NCBI GenBank assembly: GCA_903882645.1
Contig: CAIRXZ010000074.1
Location: 1 to 44,979 of the forward strand
Direction of reading: 5' to 3'
Length of the DNA stretch: 44,979 bases
From: an uncultured Acidobacteriia bacterium
GTDB taxonomy: Bacteria; Acidobacteriota; Terriglobia; Bryobacterales; Bryobacteraceae
In this document: positions 1 to 17,335 of the stretch, in pieces
Layout: each line of letters starts with the position of its first letter
How positions within the stretch are numbered: the first letter of the stretch is position 1
Notes under the pieces: model-generated
Database searches by the model: none
What the model was told of the DNA's origin: nothing
The model's input: only the letters and a program-made list of their open reading frames with translations
Program-made: the position numbers and the translations under genes

Positions 1-217
1 CGTCAGAATTGATCAATAGGTCAAATACGATTTGTCACTACAAGCGTTTTTCTGGATTTTCGGAACCTAACCGCAATGGCTGCAACGACGGAGATTCTAA
101 AATGGTCGAACTACTACATCTGTTTGCGGAAAACCGGTTAAGACGCCCAGCACGCGAACTTGGGCAAAGCGTGTCCTGGACGATTGGACGAAGGAAGTAT
201 TCTGCGACCTGTTCGCG

Positions 218-862
218 GTGCGCCATCTTGGCCCAGCATACGCCTTTGCTCTGATAGACTTCCTCTCCCTTATAGGCCTGATGGGCGAAGAAACAGAGGC
301 GAAGTTCGACAACGAACACCCGGCGCCTGCCTTGCGATTCCGAGAACAGTTGCACCGCATGGAAGAGGATGGGTGGTGGAAGGTCGTCGAAGGCCTTTCA
401 TCCGAGCACGTTCAGCTCGTCGCAAGACTCGCCGCCAGGAGCGAATATTCCTTCGATCTCCAGGAAAAGAGCATTCCAGGGTTTATTGAAGCATTCCAAA
501 CGATTATTCCCTTCATCCACGCGCTCGTCATCGAAATTACCCCGCACTGCGGCACCGCAGCCGAGGACTTTGGCCCGCGAAAAGCAGACATTGAGAAGTG
601 CCTTTTGCACGGCGTCGTGCCATCCCAGCTTCTGGTCGAAGGGGGCGCCCTTTCCCCGACGCCGGTGTCTATGATCAACGCGGCCTATTGTTTTTACTTG
701 ACGCGGCTGCCGCAGCTTATGAACAGCCTCGAAGGCCAGAAAGATACGGACCTCGAACAGCGACAGAGCGCGATTGAGAGGCTGGAAGCGTGGACGATGA
801 AAGGGGTCGAAGACTTTCAACTGCTCGACGCGAGTAGAAAGAACACCTCAAGTGGCAACTGA
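218..862 (+). CDS. Hypothetical protein, possibly 5'-disrupted
   Basis: Unrecognised 214-residue protein starting at GTG 218, the only usual start codon in a frame open from 101. It is mostly helical, with no signal peptide and no clear membrane helix. The codons just upstream of 218 still read protein-like (a Trp-Thr-Lys-Glu-Val-Phe-Cys-Asp-Leu-Phe run), so the true protein may be longer. A second frame, open from 13 to 138 and containing ATG 76, also reads protein-like and ends where this frame takes over. The gene may therefore be frameshifted or begin outside the window. It overlaps the following Dcd-like gene by 11 bases, so the two are probably translated together. Function unknown. Confidence 0.55.
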   Translation: MRHLGPAYAFALIDFLSLIGLMGEETEAKFDNEHPAPALRFREQLHRMEEDGWWKVVEGLSSEHVQLVARLAARSEYSFDLQEKSIPGFIEAFQTIIPFIHALVIEITPHCGTAAEDFGPRKADIEKCLLHGVVPSQLLVEGGALSPTPVSMINAAYCFYLTRLPQLMNSLEGQKDTDLEQRQSAIERLEAWTMKGVEDFQLLDASRKNTSSGN

Positions 863-1562
863 AGACGATCTCACCGCGAAGACTCGGCCGAGTACGTCAG
901 GTGTCTTCGCGAAAGACGAAATTGAATTCCGCCTGGGAAAGGATGCTGATGATCCCAGAGGCTTGGTCATAACCCCACTCCTAGACAGGAAACACGCGAT
1001 TGATGCGGACTCCGTCGATCTTCGGCTCGGCACGTATTTCCTCCTGCCCAGGTCGCTTCCCGAACCCTATTTCAGCCCCGATGAGCGTACCGCTGCTTCG
1101 TTGTACGTCAAGGTCCATGTTCCGCTTGGGCGCTACTTGGTGGTTCCGGCGCACCAGACGGTTTTGGGCTCTACGCTGGAATTCATCAAACTGCCGTGTG
1201 ATGCTTCGGGAGAGGTTCTTACAAAATCGTCAATCGCTCGAACATTCATAGTCGTCGAGACCGCCCCGTGGATTCACCCGGAGTACCGGGGTTGCCTGAC
1301 ACTTGAGATTGCGAATGTTTCAAACACGCCCGTCCTGCTTTATCCTGGGAGACCCATCGGCCAGTTGGTCCTGCTACATGTCGACCGGGTGCACGATCTC
1401 GGCGCAAAGATCAAGAGCACCTACTTCGGTCCGGTATACCCCGAAGCTCCACCGTTCCAGAACCCCGAGAAAGACTTGTTTAAAATCGGCGTTCGTCTGA
1501 CCAGCGTCCTTCGGAAGGGAACGGTAGATGCGGATAGGGACTGGAAGTTCATCGAAGGCTAG
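852..1562 (+). CDS. dCTP deaminase/dUTPase-superfamily protein
   Basis: A 236-residue protein starting at GTG 852. Residues 51-175 carry the Dcd signature: Asp-Ser-Val-Asp-Leu-Arg-Leu-Gly at 53-60, Lys-Ser-Ser-Ile-Ala-Arg at 125-130, the core His-Pro-Glu-Tyr-Arg-Gly at 142-147, and Leu-Glu-Ile-Ala-Asn at 151-155. Glu152 lines up with the catalytic Glu138 of E. coli Dcd, Arg130 with Arg115, and Gln171 falls in the usual Ile-Gly-Gln motif. Family members deaminate dCTP or hydrolyse dUTP; some relatives act in phage defence by depleting nucleotides. The protein is longer than housekeeping Dcd (about 190 residues), with N- and C-terminal extensions. The 11-base overlap with the upstream gene implies joint function. 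Whether it is a metabolic enzyme or a defence effector cannot be decided here. Confidence 0.75.
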   Translation: MATEDDLTAKTRPSTSGVFAKDEIEFRLGKDADDPRGLVITPLLDRKHAIDADSVDLRLGTYFLLPRSLPEPYFSPDERTAASLYVKVHVPLGRYLVVPAHQTVLGSTLEFIKLPCDASGEVLTKSSIARTFIVVETAPWIHPEYRGCLTLEIANVSNTPVLLYPGRPIGQLVLLHVDRVHDLGAKIKSTYFGPVYPEAPPFQNPEKDLFKIGVRLTSVLRKGTVDADRDWKFIEG

Positions 1563-1593
1563 GCGCACCGGAAGCGCGCGATAGAGCGTCCCC

Positions 1594-5055
<3,462 letters not shown>

Positions 5056-5107
5056 CGTCGGGTCGGCTCCTAAACGCGGGGGGAGGCTCTGAAAAAAGGT
5101 TATCTAT

Positions 5108-5113
5108 ATTCTA
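5108..5113 (-). promoter_or_regulatory. Probable dnaE -10 element
   Basis: On the minus strand the hexamer TAGAAT lies about 53 bases upstream of the dnaE ATG, leaving an ordinary leader that contains an AGGAG ribosome-binding site. No convincing -35 is visible at 16-18 bases. The rest of 5056-5261 shows no gene. Confidence 0.35.
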
Positions 5114-5261
5114 GCGCCGGATGGGGCGGGCAAACTGTGGGGTCGTCGAGCGCGTCAAGAACCTCCTGCTCCACCGCTCGGGAACGCGGCCCAAAAGTCT
5201 TTTTCAGCAACCTCCAATGTCGCTGAACCCACGCATCCGAACTGCATTATACTCCGGGCGG

Positions 5262-6188
5262 TCAGCCGAGCTCGCGGACGATCCGCATGATCTCGTCCAT
5301 CGACGTGTGCGCGGCGGCAATCAGCGTGCCGTCGAAAATGTGAGTCTCGAGGGCGAGCTTCTCTTTGTAGCCGTCGCGGTCGAGCGCGGTCATGATCGCC
5401 CTCCAGTCTTCCTTTTCCGGACTGGCGGGCATGACCCCTTTGGCCTTCACCTGGATGTTGAGAAGCCGGCTCTGCGGAAGAAGATTGTAGCCGTCGGGAA
5501 ACGATGTCTCCTTCCCGTAGGCGTTATGCGGGTCCCAATTCATGCCAACGCGCTTCGATGGAATCAGTTTCATGATCTCGGCGAGCTCGGCCGACAAAGC
5601 CACGTTCTGGGACCCTTCGTTTTCGATCAGCAGGTAGACCTTTTCCTTTTCCGCCACGGCGGCCATCTCGCCGAGAACCTCCGCCACCCGCGCAAACGCG
5701 CTCTTCGGGTCCGCTTGCCGCGTGCCGGTAAAGACGCGAACCTTGTCGCAGCCCATCCACTGCGCGCAACGGATCGCCTTATTCAAATCCTCCATGCGCG
5801 CGTTGAAGAGCGCTTTTTCGGAGGCGATCTGCCTGTCCCGCACAGCGGGATCTTGAGGACGCGGGCGCGAAGGATCCATTCCGGGCCAGGTGAACTTCAT
5901 CAGGCTGGTGTTGACGAAAGTGACCTTCAGGCCTTCCTTGGAAAAGAGCAGCGCGTCGGCTTTGATCTCCGCTTCGGTAAGCCGGAAATACTCCTTGCGG
6001 CTATCGGGCAGATGACGATCGCGGATCTCGACATTTCGGAGTCCATACTGGTGCGCGAATTCAATGGACTCCGTGGTGGTGTTCCCAATTTCATCCGTGA
6101 TGGCGCTGATGCGCGACTTGTCCCAGCGCATGCGCGCCCGCAAAGGCAGGGCGGCCGCGGCCGCCGCCAGAAGCTGTCGCCTGGTCAT
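5262..6188 (-). CDS. Sugar phosphate isomerase/epimerase, exported
   Basis: A 308-residue TIM-barrel protein of the xylose-isomerase-like family. The N-terminus Met-Thr-Arg-Arg-Gln-Leu-Leu followed by an Ala-rich stretch is a Tat- or Sec-type signal, so the enzyme probably acts in the periplasm or is membrane-tethered. Metal-site-like residues are seen in Leu-Ile-Glu-Asn-Glu, Asn-Trp-Asp-Pro-His-Asn and the late Leu-Glu-Thr-His-Ile. Many such proteins occur in Solibacter-like genomes; the substrate cannot be read from sequence. The start is supported by a TACAAT hexamer at 6195-6200 (minus strand), exactly 6 bases before the ATG, with no Shine-Dalgarno between, which suggests a leaderless mRNA. 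Confidence 0.85.
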   Translation of the reverse strand: MTRRQLLAAAAAALPLRARMRWDKSRISAITDEIGNTTTESIEFAHQYGLRNVEIRDRHLPDSRKEYFRLTEAEIKADALLFSKEGLKVTFVNTSLMKFTWPGMDPSRPRPQDPAVRDRQIASEKALFNARMEDLNKAIRCAQWMGCDKVRVFTGTRQADPKSAFARVAEVLGEMAAVAEKEKVYLLIENEGSQNVALSAELAEIMKLIPSKRVGMNWDPHNAYGKETSFPDGYNLLPQSRLLNIQVKAKGVMPASPEKEDWRAIMTALDRDGYKEKLALETHIFDGTLIAAAHTSMDEIMRIVRELG

Positions 6189-6194
6189 GGGAGT

Positions 6195-6200
6195 ATTGTA
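6195..6200 (-). promoter_or_regulatory. -10 element abutting start of the 5262-6188 isomerase
   Basis: TACAAT on the minus strand, followed by 6 bases and then the ATG at 6188. Transcription would start at or next to the A of the ATG. A TATA extension upstream strengthens the match; no -35 is obvious. Confidence 0.5.
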
Positions 6201-6226
6201 TACGCGATCCGCGCGGTCCGGCGGCG

Positions 6227-6303
6227 TGGTAGGGACGGGCAGATTCGAACTGCCGACCTGTCGCTTAGGAGGCGACCGCTCTATCCATCTGAGCTACGTC
6301 CCC
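6227..6303 (-). tRNA. tRNA-Arg (anticodon CCU)
   Basis: A full cloverleaf can be drawn on the minus strand: 7-bp acceptor stem (GGGGACG with CGTCCCT, one G-U pair), D stem GCTC/GAGC, anticodon stem GTCGC/GCGAC with loop CTCCTAA, and T stem GGCAG/CTGCC with loop TTCGAAT. Anticodon CCT reads the rare Arg codon AGG. The CCA end is encoded (ACCA). The first 10 bases overlap the 3' end of purD, whose TAG stop is formed by tRNA positions 8-10. tRNA genes of this kind are common integration sites, but no integrase or repeated 3' end is seen here. Confidence 0.97.
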
Positions 6304-7541
6304 ACAATGTTCTTATTGTAGCGTTCCAGACCCTTGCGGCCAATGTCCGTGCGGGAATGCATCCCTTCGAAATGGATTTCCGCCGCAGCCCGGTAAGCGC
6401 GGCTGATCGCGTCTTCGAGGTTGTCGGCTCCCGCTGTAACGCCCAGCACCCGACCGCCGGCGGTCTCCAAGCCCCGCGCGCCGGTTCGCGTCCCGGCGTG
6501 GAATACGGTCGCCCCTAGCGCCTCGGCCGACTCTATGCCCGTAATTGGTCTACCTGTTTCATACCCGCCCGGGTAGCCGCCCGACGCTAGGACCACGCAG
6601 ACGCTCGGGCCGGTGCGCCACTCCAACTTCGCGGAAGCGAGGCGGCCCTCGGCGGCAGCCAGCAACGCCGGTACGAAGTCCGAAGCCATGCGGTGTACCA
6701 GGGGCTGCGTCTCGGGGTCTCCCATGCGGACGTTGAACTCGAGCACCTTCGGGCCGCTGGCAGTCATCATCATGCCGGCGTACAGGAACCCGGTGAAGCG
6801 GGTCGCCTCGACGGTCGGATAGATCACGCGGTCCAGAATCTCGCGGCTCTGGGCCTCGGTCAGGATCGCGGAGTCGGAATACGCGCCCATGCCTCCGGTG
6901 TTCGGTCCCGCGTCGCCGTCGAAAACCGCCTTGTGGTCTTGCGTCGGGGCGAGCGGCAGGACATCCCGCCCGTCGCACAGCGCGATGAAGCTCACCTCTT
7001 CCCCTAGGAGAAACTCCTCGACAACGAGCCTCCCGCTGAGTGCGCCGAGGGCAGCCTCCGCTTCGGCGCGATCATGCGCCACCACCACGCCCTTGCCCGC
7101 CGCCAGGCCATCGGCTTTCAGGACCACCGGGAAGCCGAATCGATCCATGGCGTGGCGGGCGTCGGCCGGGTTGTCCGCAATCGCGTATCCCGCGGTCGGG
7201 ATGTTTCTTTGAATGAAAAAGTTCTTTGCGAAAACCTTGCTGCCTTCGAGTTGGGCGGCGGCGCGATCCGGGCCTACGATCTTCCGCCCGCGTGCGCGAA
7301 ACGCATCCACCACGCCGGCGACTAAGGGAACCTCCGGGCCGGCCACCGTGAGGTCCGCGCCGATTTCCTCCGCAACTGAGAGGAACGTCTCGGGCACGCT
7401 ATCGCGAACGGCAATGCAAGTCCCGATTCTCGCAATGCCCGGGTTGCCCGGCGCGGCGAAGACCGAAACACCCGGAGACTGCGCCACCTTCCACGCCAGC
7501 GCATGCTCGCGCCCGCCTCCGCCAAGGACCAGTATTCTCAT
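6294..7541 (-). CDS. purD: Phosphoribosylamine--glycine ligase
   Basis: Joins glycine to phosphoribosylamine with ATP, the second step of purine synthesis. The 415-residue length is normal. The N-terminal Leu-Gly-Gly-Gly-Gly-Arg-Glu-His-Ala motif and Ala-Pro-Gly-Asn-Pro-Gly at 35-40 are diagnostic. The ATP-grasp core shows [10 protein letters not shown] and later [10 protein letters not shown]. It stands apart from other pur genes. Its stop codon lies inside the downstream tRNA-Arg, so both should be on one transcript, with tRNA 5' processing cutting into the purD coding end. It is divergent from mnmG across a very short gap. Confidence 0.97.
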   Translation of the reverse strand: MRILVLGGGGREHALAWKVAQSPGVSVFAAPGNPGIARIGTCIAVRDSVPETFLSVAEEIGADLTVAGPEVPLVAGVVDAFRARGRKIVGPDRAAAQLEGSKVFAKNFFIQRNIPTAGYAIADNPADARHAMDRFGFPVVLKADGLAAGKGVVVAHDRAEAEAALGALSGRLVVEEFLLGEEVSFIALCDGRDVLPLAPTQDHKAVFDGDAGPNTGGMGAYSDSAILTEAQSREILDRVIYPTVEATRFTGFLYAGMMMTASGPKVLEFNVRMGDPETQPLVHRMASDFVPALLAAAEGRLASAKLEWRTGPSVCVVLASGGYPGGYETGRPITGIESAEALGATVFHAGTRTGARGLETAGGRVLGVTAGADNLEDAISRAYRAAAEIHFEGMHSRTDIGRKGLERYNKNIVGT

Positions 7542-7545
7542 TCGC

Positions 7546-7555
7546 TACAATGATA
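7546..7555. promoter_or_regulatory. Overlapping divergent -10 elements of purD and mnmG
   Basis: Plus strand TACAAT at 7546-7551 is followed by 7 bases and the mnmG ATG at 7559. Minus strand TATCAT at 7550-7555 is followed by 8 bases and the purD ATG at 7541. The two hexamers share two bases, so polymerase could occupy only one at a time. Neither gene has a Shine-Dalgarno in the 17 bases that separate the two start codons. The core TGATATCA is palindromic. Confidence 0.5.
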
Positions 7556-7558
7556 TCA

Positions 7559-9347
<1,789 letters not shown>

Positions 9348-9358
<11 letters not shown>

Positions 9359-9926
9359 ATTGCTGACCGAGCGGCTTTCCGGCATCGTGCAACTGGCGGC
9401 TGGGCAGGTTTCGGCGCTGCACGCGCATTACGAAATGCTTCTTCGGTGGAATCGGACGGTGAATCTGACCTCGATCTCCCGTGTGGAGGAGAGCGTCGAG
9501 CGGCACTACTGCGAATCGCTGTTCTTGGCTGCCCGTCTGCCCGCCGGGCCTCTTCGGATTGCCGACATAGGCTCCGGTGCCGGGTTTCCCGGTTTGCCCA
9601 TAGCAGTCTACAGGCCAGACTGTCGCGTAGTCCTGATCGAGTCTCATCGGCGGAAGGCGGTGTTCCTGCGGGAGGCGAGCCGGACCCTGCCCAACGTGAA
9701 GGTGCTCGCCGAACGCGCCGAGAGAGTGAACGAGGGATTCGATTGGGTTGTGTCCCGGGCCGTCAGTTATCGGGATCTCAAACCGATCCTAAAGGAAATG
9801 GCTGCGAATGCCGATCTCCTGACTGGAGCCGAGCCACCGCCCGAGGAATTGGGCTTCGCCTGGGGCCCGCCGGTCGCGCTGCCTTGGGGGTCGCATCGGT
9901 TCCTCAGGACCGGCCACCGGCGTTGA
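9348..9926 (+). CDS. rsmG: 16S rRNA (guanine527-N7)-methyltransferase
   Basis: A 192-residue SAM-dependent methyltransferase that makes m7G527 in 16S rRNA. Family marks are Trp-Asn-Arg-Thr-Val-Asn-Leu-Thr near 32-39, [10 protein letters not shown] (SAM loop) near 73-82, and Ser-Arg-Ala-Val near 139-142. It is slightly shorter than usual (about 200-210), and the C-terminal tail looks atypical. It starts at GTG 9348 inside mnmG, so translation is coupled. Confidence 0.94.
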
Positions 9927-9944
9927 CAATGAACGGCGTGGCAG

Positions 9945-10040
9945 GGTGGGGCAGGCGATTCGCCTGCCCTCGCTCGCGTTCCGCGCAGCGGACGCGGCGA
10001 GCTTTGCTCGGCCGCTGGCAGGCGAATCGCCTGCCCCACC
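9945..10040. repeat. REP-like nested palindrome
   Basis: A perfect 24-base inverted repeat: left arm 9945-9968, right arm 10017-10040. Each arm itself folds around GGCAGGCGATTCGCCTGCC. The 48 bases between contain a further GC-rich hairpin (CTCGC.CGCG.CCGC with GCGG.CGCG.CGAG). It lies between rsmG and the parS sites and may end the mnmG-rsmG transcript, though there is no T tract. Confidence 0.85.
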
Positions 10041-10062
10041 AACCCGTGGGATTCAGTTAGCG

Positions 10063-10078
10063 TGTTTCACGTGAAACT
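10063..10078. promoter_or_regulatory. parS site 1
   Basis: TGTTTCACGTGAAACT, matching 15 of 16 bases of the canonical parS palindrome bound by ParB. It lies about 100 bases before parA. Its centre is 35 bases from that of the second site. Confidence 0.95.
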
Positions 10079-10097
10079 GAGGGTGGCGATCAGGAGT

Positions 10098-10113
10098 TGT
10101 TTCACGTGAAACA
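10098..10113. promoter_or_regulatory. parS site 2
   Basis: TGTTTCACGTGAAACA, a perfect 16-base parS palindrome. Two sites immediately upstream of parAB mark a ParB loading zone for chromosome segregation and suggest the origin of replication is near. ParB here may also affect parA transcription. Confidence 0.97.
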
Positions 10114-10164
10114 AGAACGTCCACCCACCGGCCCAGCCCCCGGTTTCGGCCCCCGTTTCCATGT

Positions 10165-10170
10165 TAGTAT
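10165..10170 (+). promoter_or_regulatory. -10 element abutting parA start
   Basis: TAGTAT, then GGCCCC, then TTG 10177. The 6-base gap matches the arrangement at several other genes here and argues that parA is leaderless and truly begins at TTG. Confidence 0.45.
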
Positions 10171-10176
10171 GGCCCC

Positions 10177-10968
10177 TTGAGCAGAGTATTCGCGATCGCC
10201 AACCAAAAAGGCGGAGTCGGCAAGACCACTACTGCCATCAATTTGGCCGCTTCGTTGGCCGCCAATGATTTCCGGATCCTGGTAATCGACTTCGATCCGC
10301 AAGGCAATGCCACCACCGGACTCGGGGTCGACAAAGACCCATCCCGGCCAAGCATCTACAACGTCCTCCTCGGAGACGCCTCGCCCCGGGATGCCATAGT
10401 GGCGACCGATTTTGAGGGGCTCCACCTCATCTCGGCAGACAAGAACCTGGTAGGCGCCAATCTTGAACTCGTCGGCGTCCCGGATCGCGAATCCCGCCTC
10501 CGCCAGCGCATTGCCGAAATCCGCGACGAGTATCCCTTCATCCTCGTCGATTGCCCGCCCGCTTTGGACCTGCTCACTCTGAACGCCCTCGTGGCGGCGG
10601 ACTCCGTCCTGATACCGATCCAGTGCGAGTTCTTCGCGCTGGAAGGGATTTCCGAACTCATGGATACTATCGACCGAATTCGTGAATCCTTTAGCCATCC
10701 GCTCGAAGTCGAGGGCATCCTTCTCACGATGTACGACGACCGGACCAACCTGACGCGCCAGGTGGCGGCCGATCTCCGTGAGTTCTTCCGCGAGCAGGTT
10801 TTCCGCACTATCATTCCCCGGAGCATACGCCTCGCGGAGGCGCCAAGCTTCGGCAAACCCATTCTCAGCTACGATCCCCGCTCCCGCGGCGCGGAGAGCT
10901 ACATCCAACTCGCCAAAGAGATTCTGGACCATGAACAAAATCGACGCTCCCCGCAGGGCCCTCGGTAA
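10177..10968 (+). CDS. parA: Chromosome-partitioning ATPase ParA (Soj)
   Basis: A 263-residue P-loop ATPase that moves ParB-parS complexes over the nucleoid. The deviant Walker A Lys-Gly-Gly-Val-Gly-Lys-Thr-Thr is at 11-18. Asp-Phe-Asp-Pro-Gln-Gly-Asn-Ala-Thr (Walker A', 38-46) and Leu-Val-Asp-Cys-Pro-Pro-Ala-Leu (Walker B) follow. Length is typical of chromosomal ParA without an N-terminal HTH. The start is TTG 10177, right before the Ser-Arg-Val-Phe-Ala-Ile-Ala-Asn-Gln lead-in to Walker A. It overlaps parB by 38 bases. Confidence 0.97.
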   Translation: MSRVFAIANQKGGVGKTTTAINLAASLAANDFRILVIDFDPQGNATTGLGVDKDPSRPSIYNVLLGDASPRDAIVATDFEGLHLISADKNLVGANLELVGVPDRESRLRQRIAEIRDEYPFILVDCPPALDLLTLNALVAADSVLIPIQCEFFALEGISELMDTIDRIRESFSHPLEVEGILLTMYDDRTNLTRQVAADLREFFREQVFRTIIPRSIRLAEAPSFGKPILSYDPRSRGAESYIQLAKEILDHEQNRRSPQGPR

Positions 10969-11815
10969 GGGGTTGGGCGCCCTCCTCCCGACCCGCGCTC
11001 TCTCTTCGCCCGTCCCGGAGTCCGCTCCTGGCGATTCCTCTTCCGCCCCGATCGACTCGATAGATCCAAACCCCTTGCAGCCTCGGCGCGTTTTCCAAGG
11101 CGAACGCCTCGCGGAGTTGGCGCAGTCGATCCGCACTCACGGAATCATTCAGCCCCTGGTTGTCCGAAGAGTCGGTGATCGATATCAACTGGTTGCCGGC
11201 GAGCGTCGCTGGCGCGCTGCCAAATTGGCTGGCGTTGACCATGTTCCTGTCGTGGTACAGGAAATCCCCGATGATCGCCTGCTGGAAATCACCCTAATCG
11301 AGAACATCCAGAGGGAGGATCTGAACCCGGTGGAGACTGCCGCGGCGTTCGAACGCCTCGGCCGCGAGTTGTCGCTCAGCCCCGAGGAGATCGGCCAGAG
11401 GACCGGCAAAGACCGGACCACCATCGTCAACTTCCTTCGCTTGCTTCAACTCCCCTCGGACCTCCAGCAACTCGTCGCCGAACGCCGCCTCTCTGCCGGT
11501 CATGCGCGGTGCCTGCTTTCCTTGCCGTCCGCGGAACTTCAACGGGGAGTCGCCGAGAAGGCCGTGGCGCAGGGTTGGTCGGTCCGCCAACTGGAACGCA
11601 CCACTCAGAAGATGCTGGAGGGCCGCAAGCCGAAACACGTGGACGAAGTGCACCCCGACCCAAATGTCCGCGCGGCCATCGAGGAGATGGAGCGCGTGCT
11701 GGGCACGAAGGTGCGCATTGTCGAGAAGGCCAAAGAGAAGGGCCGCATCGAAATCGACTATTATTCCATCGATGACCTGGACCGCATCTACGCCGCCATC
11801 GTGGGCGAACCTTAG
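10931..11815 (+). CDS. parB: Chromosome-partitioning protein ParB (Spo0J)
   Basis: A 294-residue parS-binding CTPase. The N-terminal Arg-Arg-Ala-Leu-Gly-Lys-Gly-Leu-Gly-Ala-Leu-Leu box, which stimulates ParA, begins at residue 8. Then come Asn-Pro-Leu-Gln-Pro-Arg and the ParB/Srx CTP motif Gly-Glu-Arg-Arg-Trp-Arg-Ala. The recognition HTH includes Lys-Asp-Arg-Thr-Thr-Ile-Val-Asn-Phe-Leu-Arg-Leu-Leu. The start is ATG 10931 within parA, because the conserved box follows directly; the frame is open further upstream but only as parA shadow. Confidence 0.96.
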   Translation: MNKIDAPRRALGKGLGALLPTRALSSPVPESAPGDSSSAPIDSIDPNPLQPRRVFQGERLAELAQSIRTHGIIQPLVVRRVGDRYQLVAGERRWRAAKLAGVDHVPVVVQEIPDDRLLEITLIENIQREDLNPVETAAAFERLGRELSLSPEEIGQRTGKDRTTIVNFLRLLQLPSDLQQLVAERRLSAGHARCLLSLPSAELQRGVAEKAVAQGWSVRQLERTTQKMLEGRKPKHVDEVHPDPNVRAAIEEMERVLGTKVRIVEKAKEKGRIEIDYYSIDDLDRIYAAIVGEP

Positions 11816-11816
11816 A

Positions 11817-12197
11817 TCACTTGAGCAGCGCCAGGATCTCGGCGAGTTCTCTGCGTATTTCGGGTAACGGATCGCCGGAGAAGAGTTCCTGCTGGGCGCT
11901 CTTGGCGGCTCGGGGCTTCGGCGCGCGAGCGGTGGTCTGAAGCGCTTGCCGGGCGCCTTCGATAGTAAACCGCTTTTCGTAGAGCAAGTGCTTGATGCGG
12001 AGGAGGAGCTCGACATCCTTGCGCCGGTACAGGCGGTGGCCCGTACCCGATTTCTTAGGCGCGAGGAGCGGAAACTCGGATTCCCAGAACCTCAAGACGT
12101 GCGGCTCGACTCCGAGCAGTTCGCTGACCTCGCCGATCTTGAAGTACAGCTTGTCCGGGATTTCCGGCGAACCGGCCTGCAGTGCCGCATCCATCAT
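11817..12197 (-). CDS. MerR-family transcriptional regulator
   Basis: A 126-residue DNA-binding protein. The N-terminal winged helix carries [11 protein letters not shown] near 20-30 and Leu-Arg-Phe-Trp-Glu-Ser-Glu-Phe-Pro near 35-43, then [10 protein letters not shown]. This matches the short MerR subgroup with a Phe-Trp-Glu recognition helix and no metal-binding cysteines. The C-terminal part is a helical dimerisation or coiled segment. The start may be either of two adjacent ATGs. It is convergent with parB, with stops almost touching. Targets unknown; fabI lies immediately upstream in the same direction. Confidence 0.9.
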   Translation of the reverse strand: MMDAALQAGSPEIPDKLYFKIGEVSELLGVEPHVLRFWESEFPLLAPKKSGTGHRLYRRKDVELLLRIKHLLYEKRFTIEGARQALQTTARAPKPRAAKSAQQELFSGDPLPEIRRELAEILALLK

Positions 12198-12267
12198 GGG
12201 CCATTCGTCATCCTAGCTCACACGGCGCCGATTGTCACGGAGCCCCGCATATCCTCTTGCGCGGAAA

Positions 12268-13038
12268 TCAGAACCCCATCACCTGCATGCCCGCGTCCAC
12301 GAACAGGATGTTGCCCGTGACGCCGCGCCCCAAGTCGCTCGCCAGGAACACGGCGGCGTCGGCGACTTCGGAGGGTTCGGTGTTCCGGCGCAACGGCGCA
12401 CGGGCCGCGATCGTCTCCGGAATCGACGAAAAACCCTTGATGGCGCGCGCCGAGACGGTCTTGACCGGCCCGGCTGAAATCGCGTTCACGCGGATCCCGC
12501 GGGGACCGAGCTCGCCCGCCAGGTATCGCATCGCGGATTCGAGCGCCGCCTTGGCCACTCCCATCACGTTGTAATTGGGCGTCACGCGCGTCGATCCTAT
12601 GTAGGTGAGGGTGCTGAGCGAGCCGCCCTCGGTCATCAATGGCGCCACCGCCCGCGCCACCGCCACCAGCGAGTACGCGCTCACATCCTGAGCCAGAAGA
12701 AAACCCGCGCGGCTGGTTTCGAGGAACGGCCGCGTCAGATCTTCCTTGTTGGCGAACGCCAAGCTGTGCACCACCGCGTGGAGGGGCCTGTCCAGGCCGC
12801 GCAGCGATTCCGCCAGGGCCTCCAGTTCCTCGTCTTTGGTGACGTCGCACGGCAGGATGGCGGCGGCGTCGAGATCCCGCGACAGTTCTTCGATGGATTC
12901 GCGCTGGCGGTCTCCCAGGTAAGTCAGCGCCAGCGTGGCGCCGTGTCTCGAGAACGCCCGGGCTATGGAATACGCCAAGCTCCACTTGTTCGCAATCCCC
13001 AGCACGAGGGCCAGCTTGCCCTCCAACAATTGTGACAT
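12268..13038 (-). CDS. fabI: Enoyl-[acyl-carrier-protein] reductase (NADH)
   Basis: Last reduction step of fatty-acid elongation. The 256-residue short-chain dehydrogenase has the N-terminal Gly-Ile-Ala-Asn-Lys-Trp-Ser FabI nucleotide motif at 14-20. Tyr146, Tyr156, Met159 and Lys163 sit at exactly the E. coli FabI numbers. Asp-Val-Thr near 65-67 and Val-Val-His-Ser-Leu-Ala-Phe-Ala at 89-96 are also typical. A TAAACT hexamer lies 9 bases before the start (13048-13053, minus strand). It may be cotranscribed with the MerR gene, with a 70-base gap. Confidence 0.96.
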   Translation of the reverse strand: MSQLLEGKLALVLGIANKWSLAYSIARAFSRHGATLALTYLGDRQRESIEELSRDLDAAAILPCDVTKDEELEALAESLRGLDRPLHAVVHSLAFANKEDLTRPFLETSRAGFLLAQDVSAYSLVAVARAVAPLMTEGGSLSTLTYIGSTRVTPNYNVMGVAKAALESAMRYLAGELGPRGIRVNAISAGPVKTVSARAIKGFSSIPETIAARAPLRRNTEPSEVADAAVFLASDLGRGVTGNILFVDAGMQVMGF

Positions 13039-13150
13039 GAACTATCCAGTTTACCCGTAAACCGAGTCTCTGCGCCGGCCGGCCGTCTCCAGGCGTCCAC
13101 CGGGAATAGCCGGAGCGGCGTCTCTGAAAAAAAGGAGAATAACAGCCGAT

Positions 13151-17170
<4,020 letters not shown>

Positions 17171-17196
17171 CAACCAAAAAAGACATTCTGGCCACC

Positions 17197-17260
17197 GATG
17201 AACGCAGATATACAGGGATCGGGAGAATTCAAGAGTTCTTGTTTTCGATCTGCGTTCATC
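17197..17260. repeat. Inverted repeat downstream of the hybrid kinase
   Basis: Arms GATGAACGCAGAT (17197-17209) and ATCTGCGTTCATC (17248-17260) are perfect 13-base complements around a 38-base loop. It could form a terminator-like hairpin for the kinase transcript, but no T run follows directly. Confidence 0.75.
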
Positions 17261-17335
17261 TGTGGCTATCGATCCTAGACCAGGGACTTTTTCAGCGGCC
17301 TGCCTCGCGCCCGTGACGCCTTGATTGCTCGGCGC

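Noticed and set aside
6227-6303. tRNA-Arg as a mobile-element attachment site
   Set aside because: No integrase gene and no repeated tRNA 3' end found in the window.
5121-6518. 465-codon plus-strand frame across isomerase, tRNA and purD end
   Set aside because: It crosses a tRNA and two minus-strand genes; not a real gene.
9927-10176. Replication origin beside parS
   Set aside because: The gene order suggests an origin nearby, but I see no cluster of DnaA boxes (TTATCCACA type) or AT-rich unwinding tract here.
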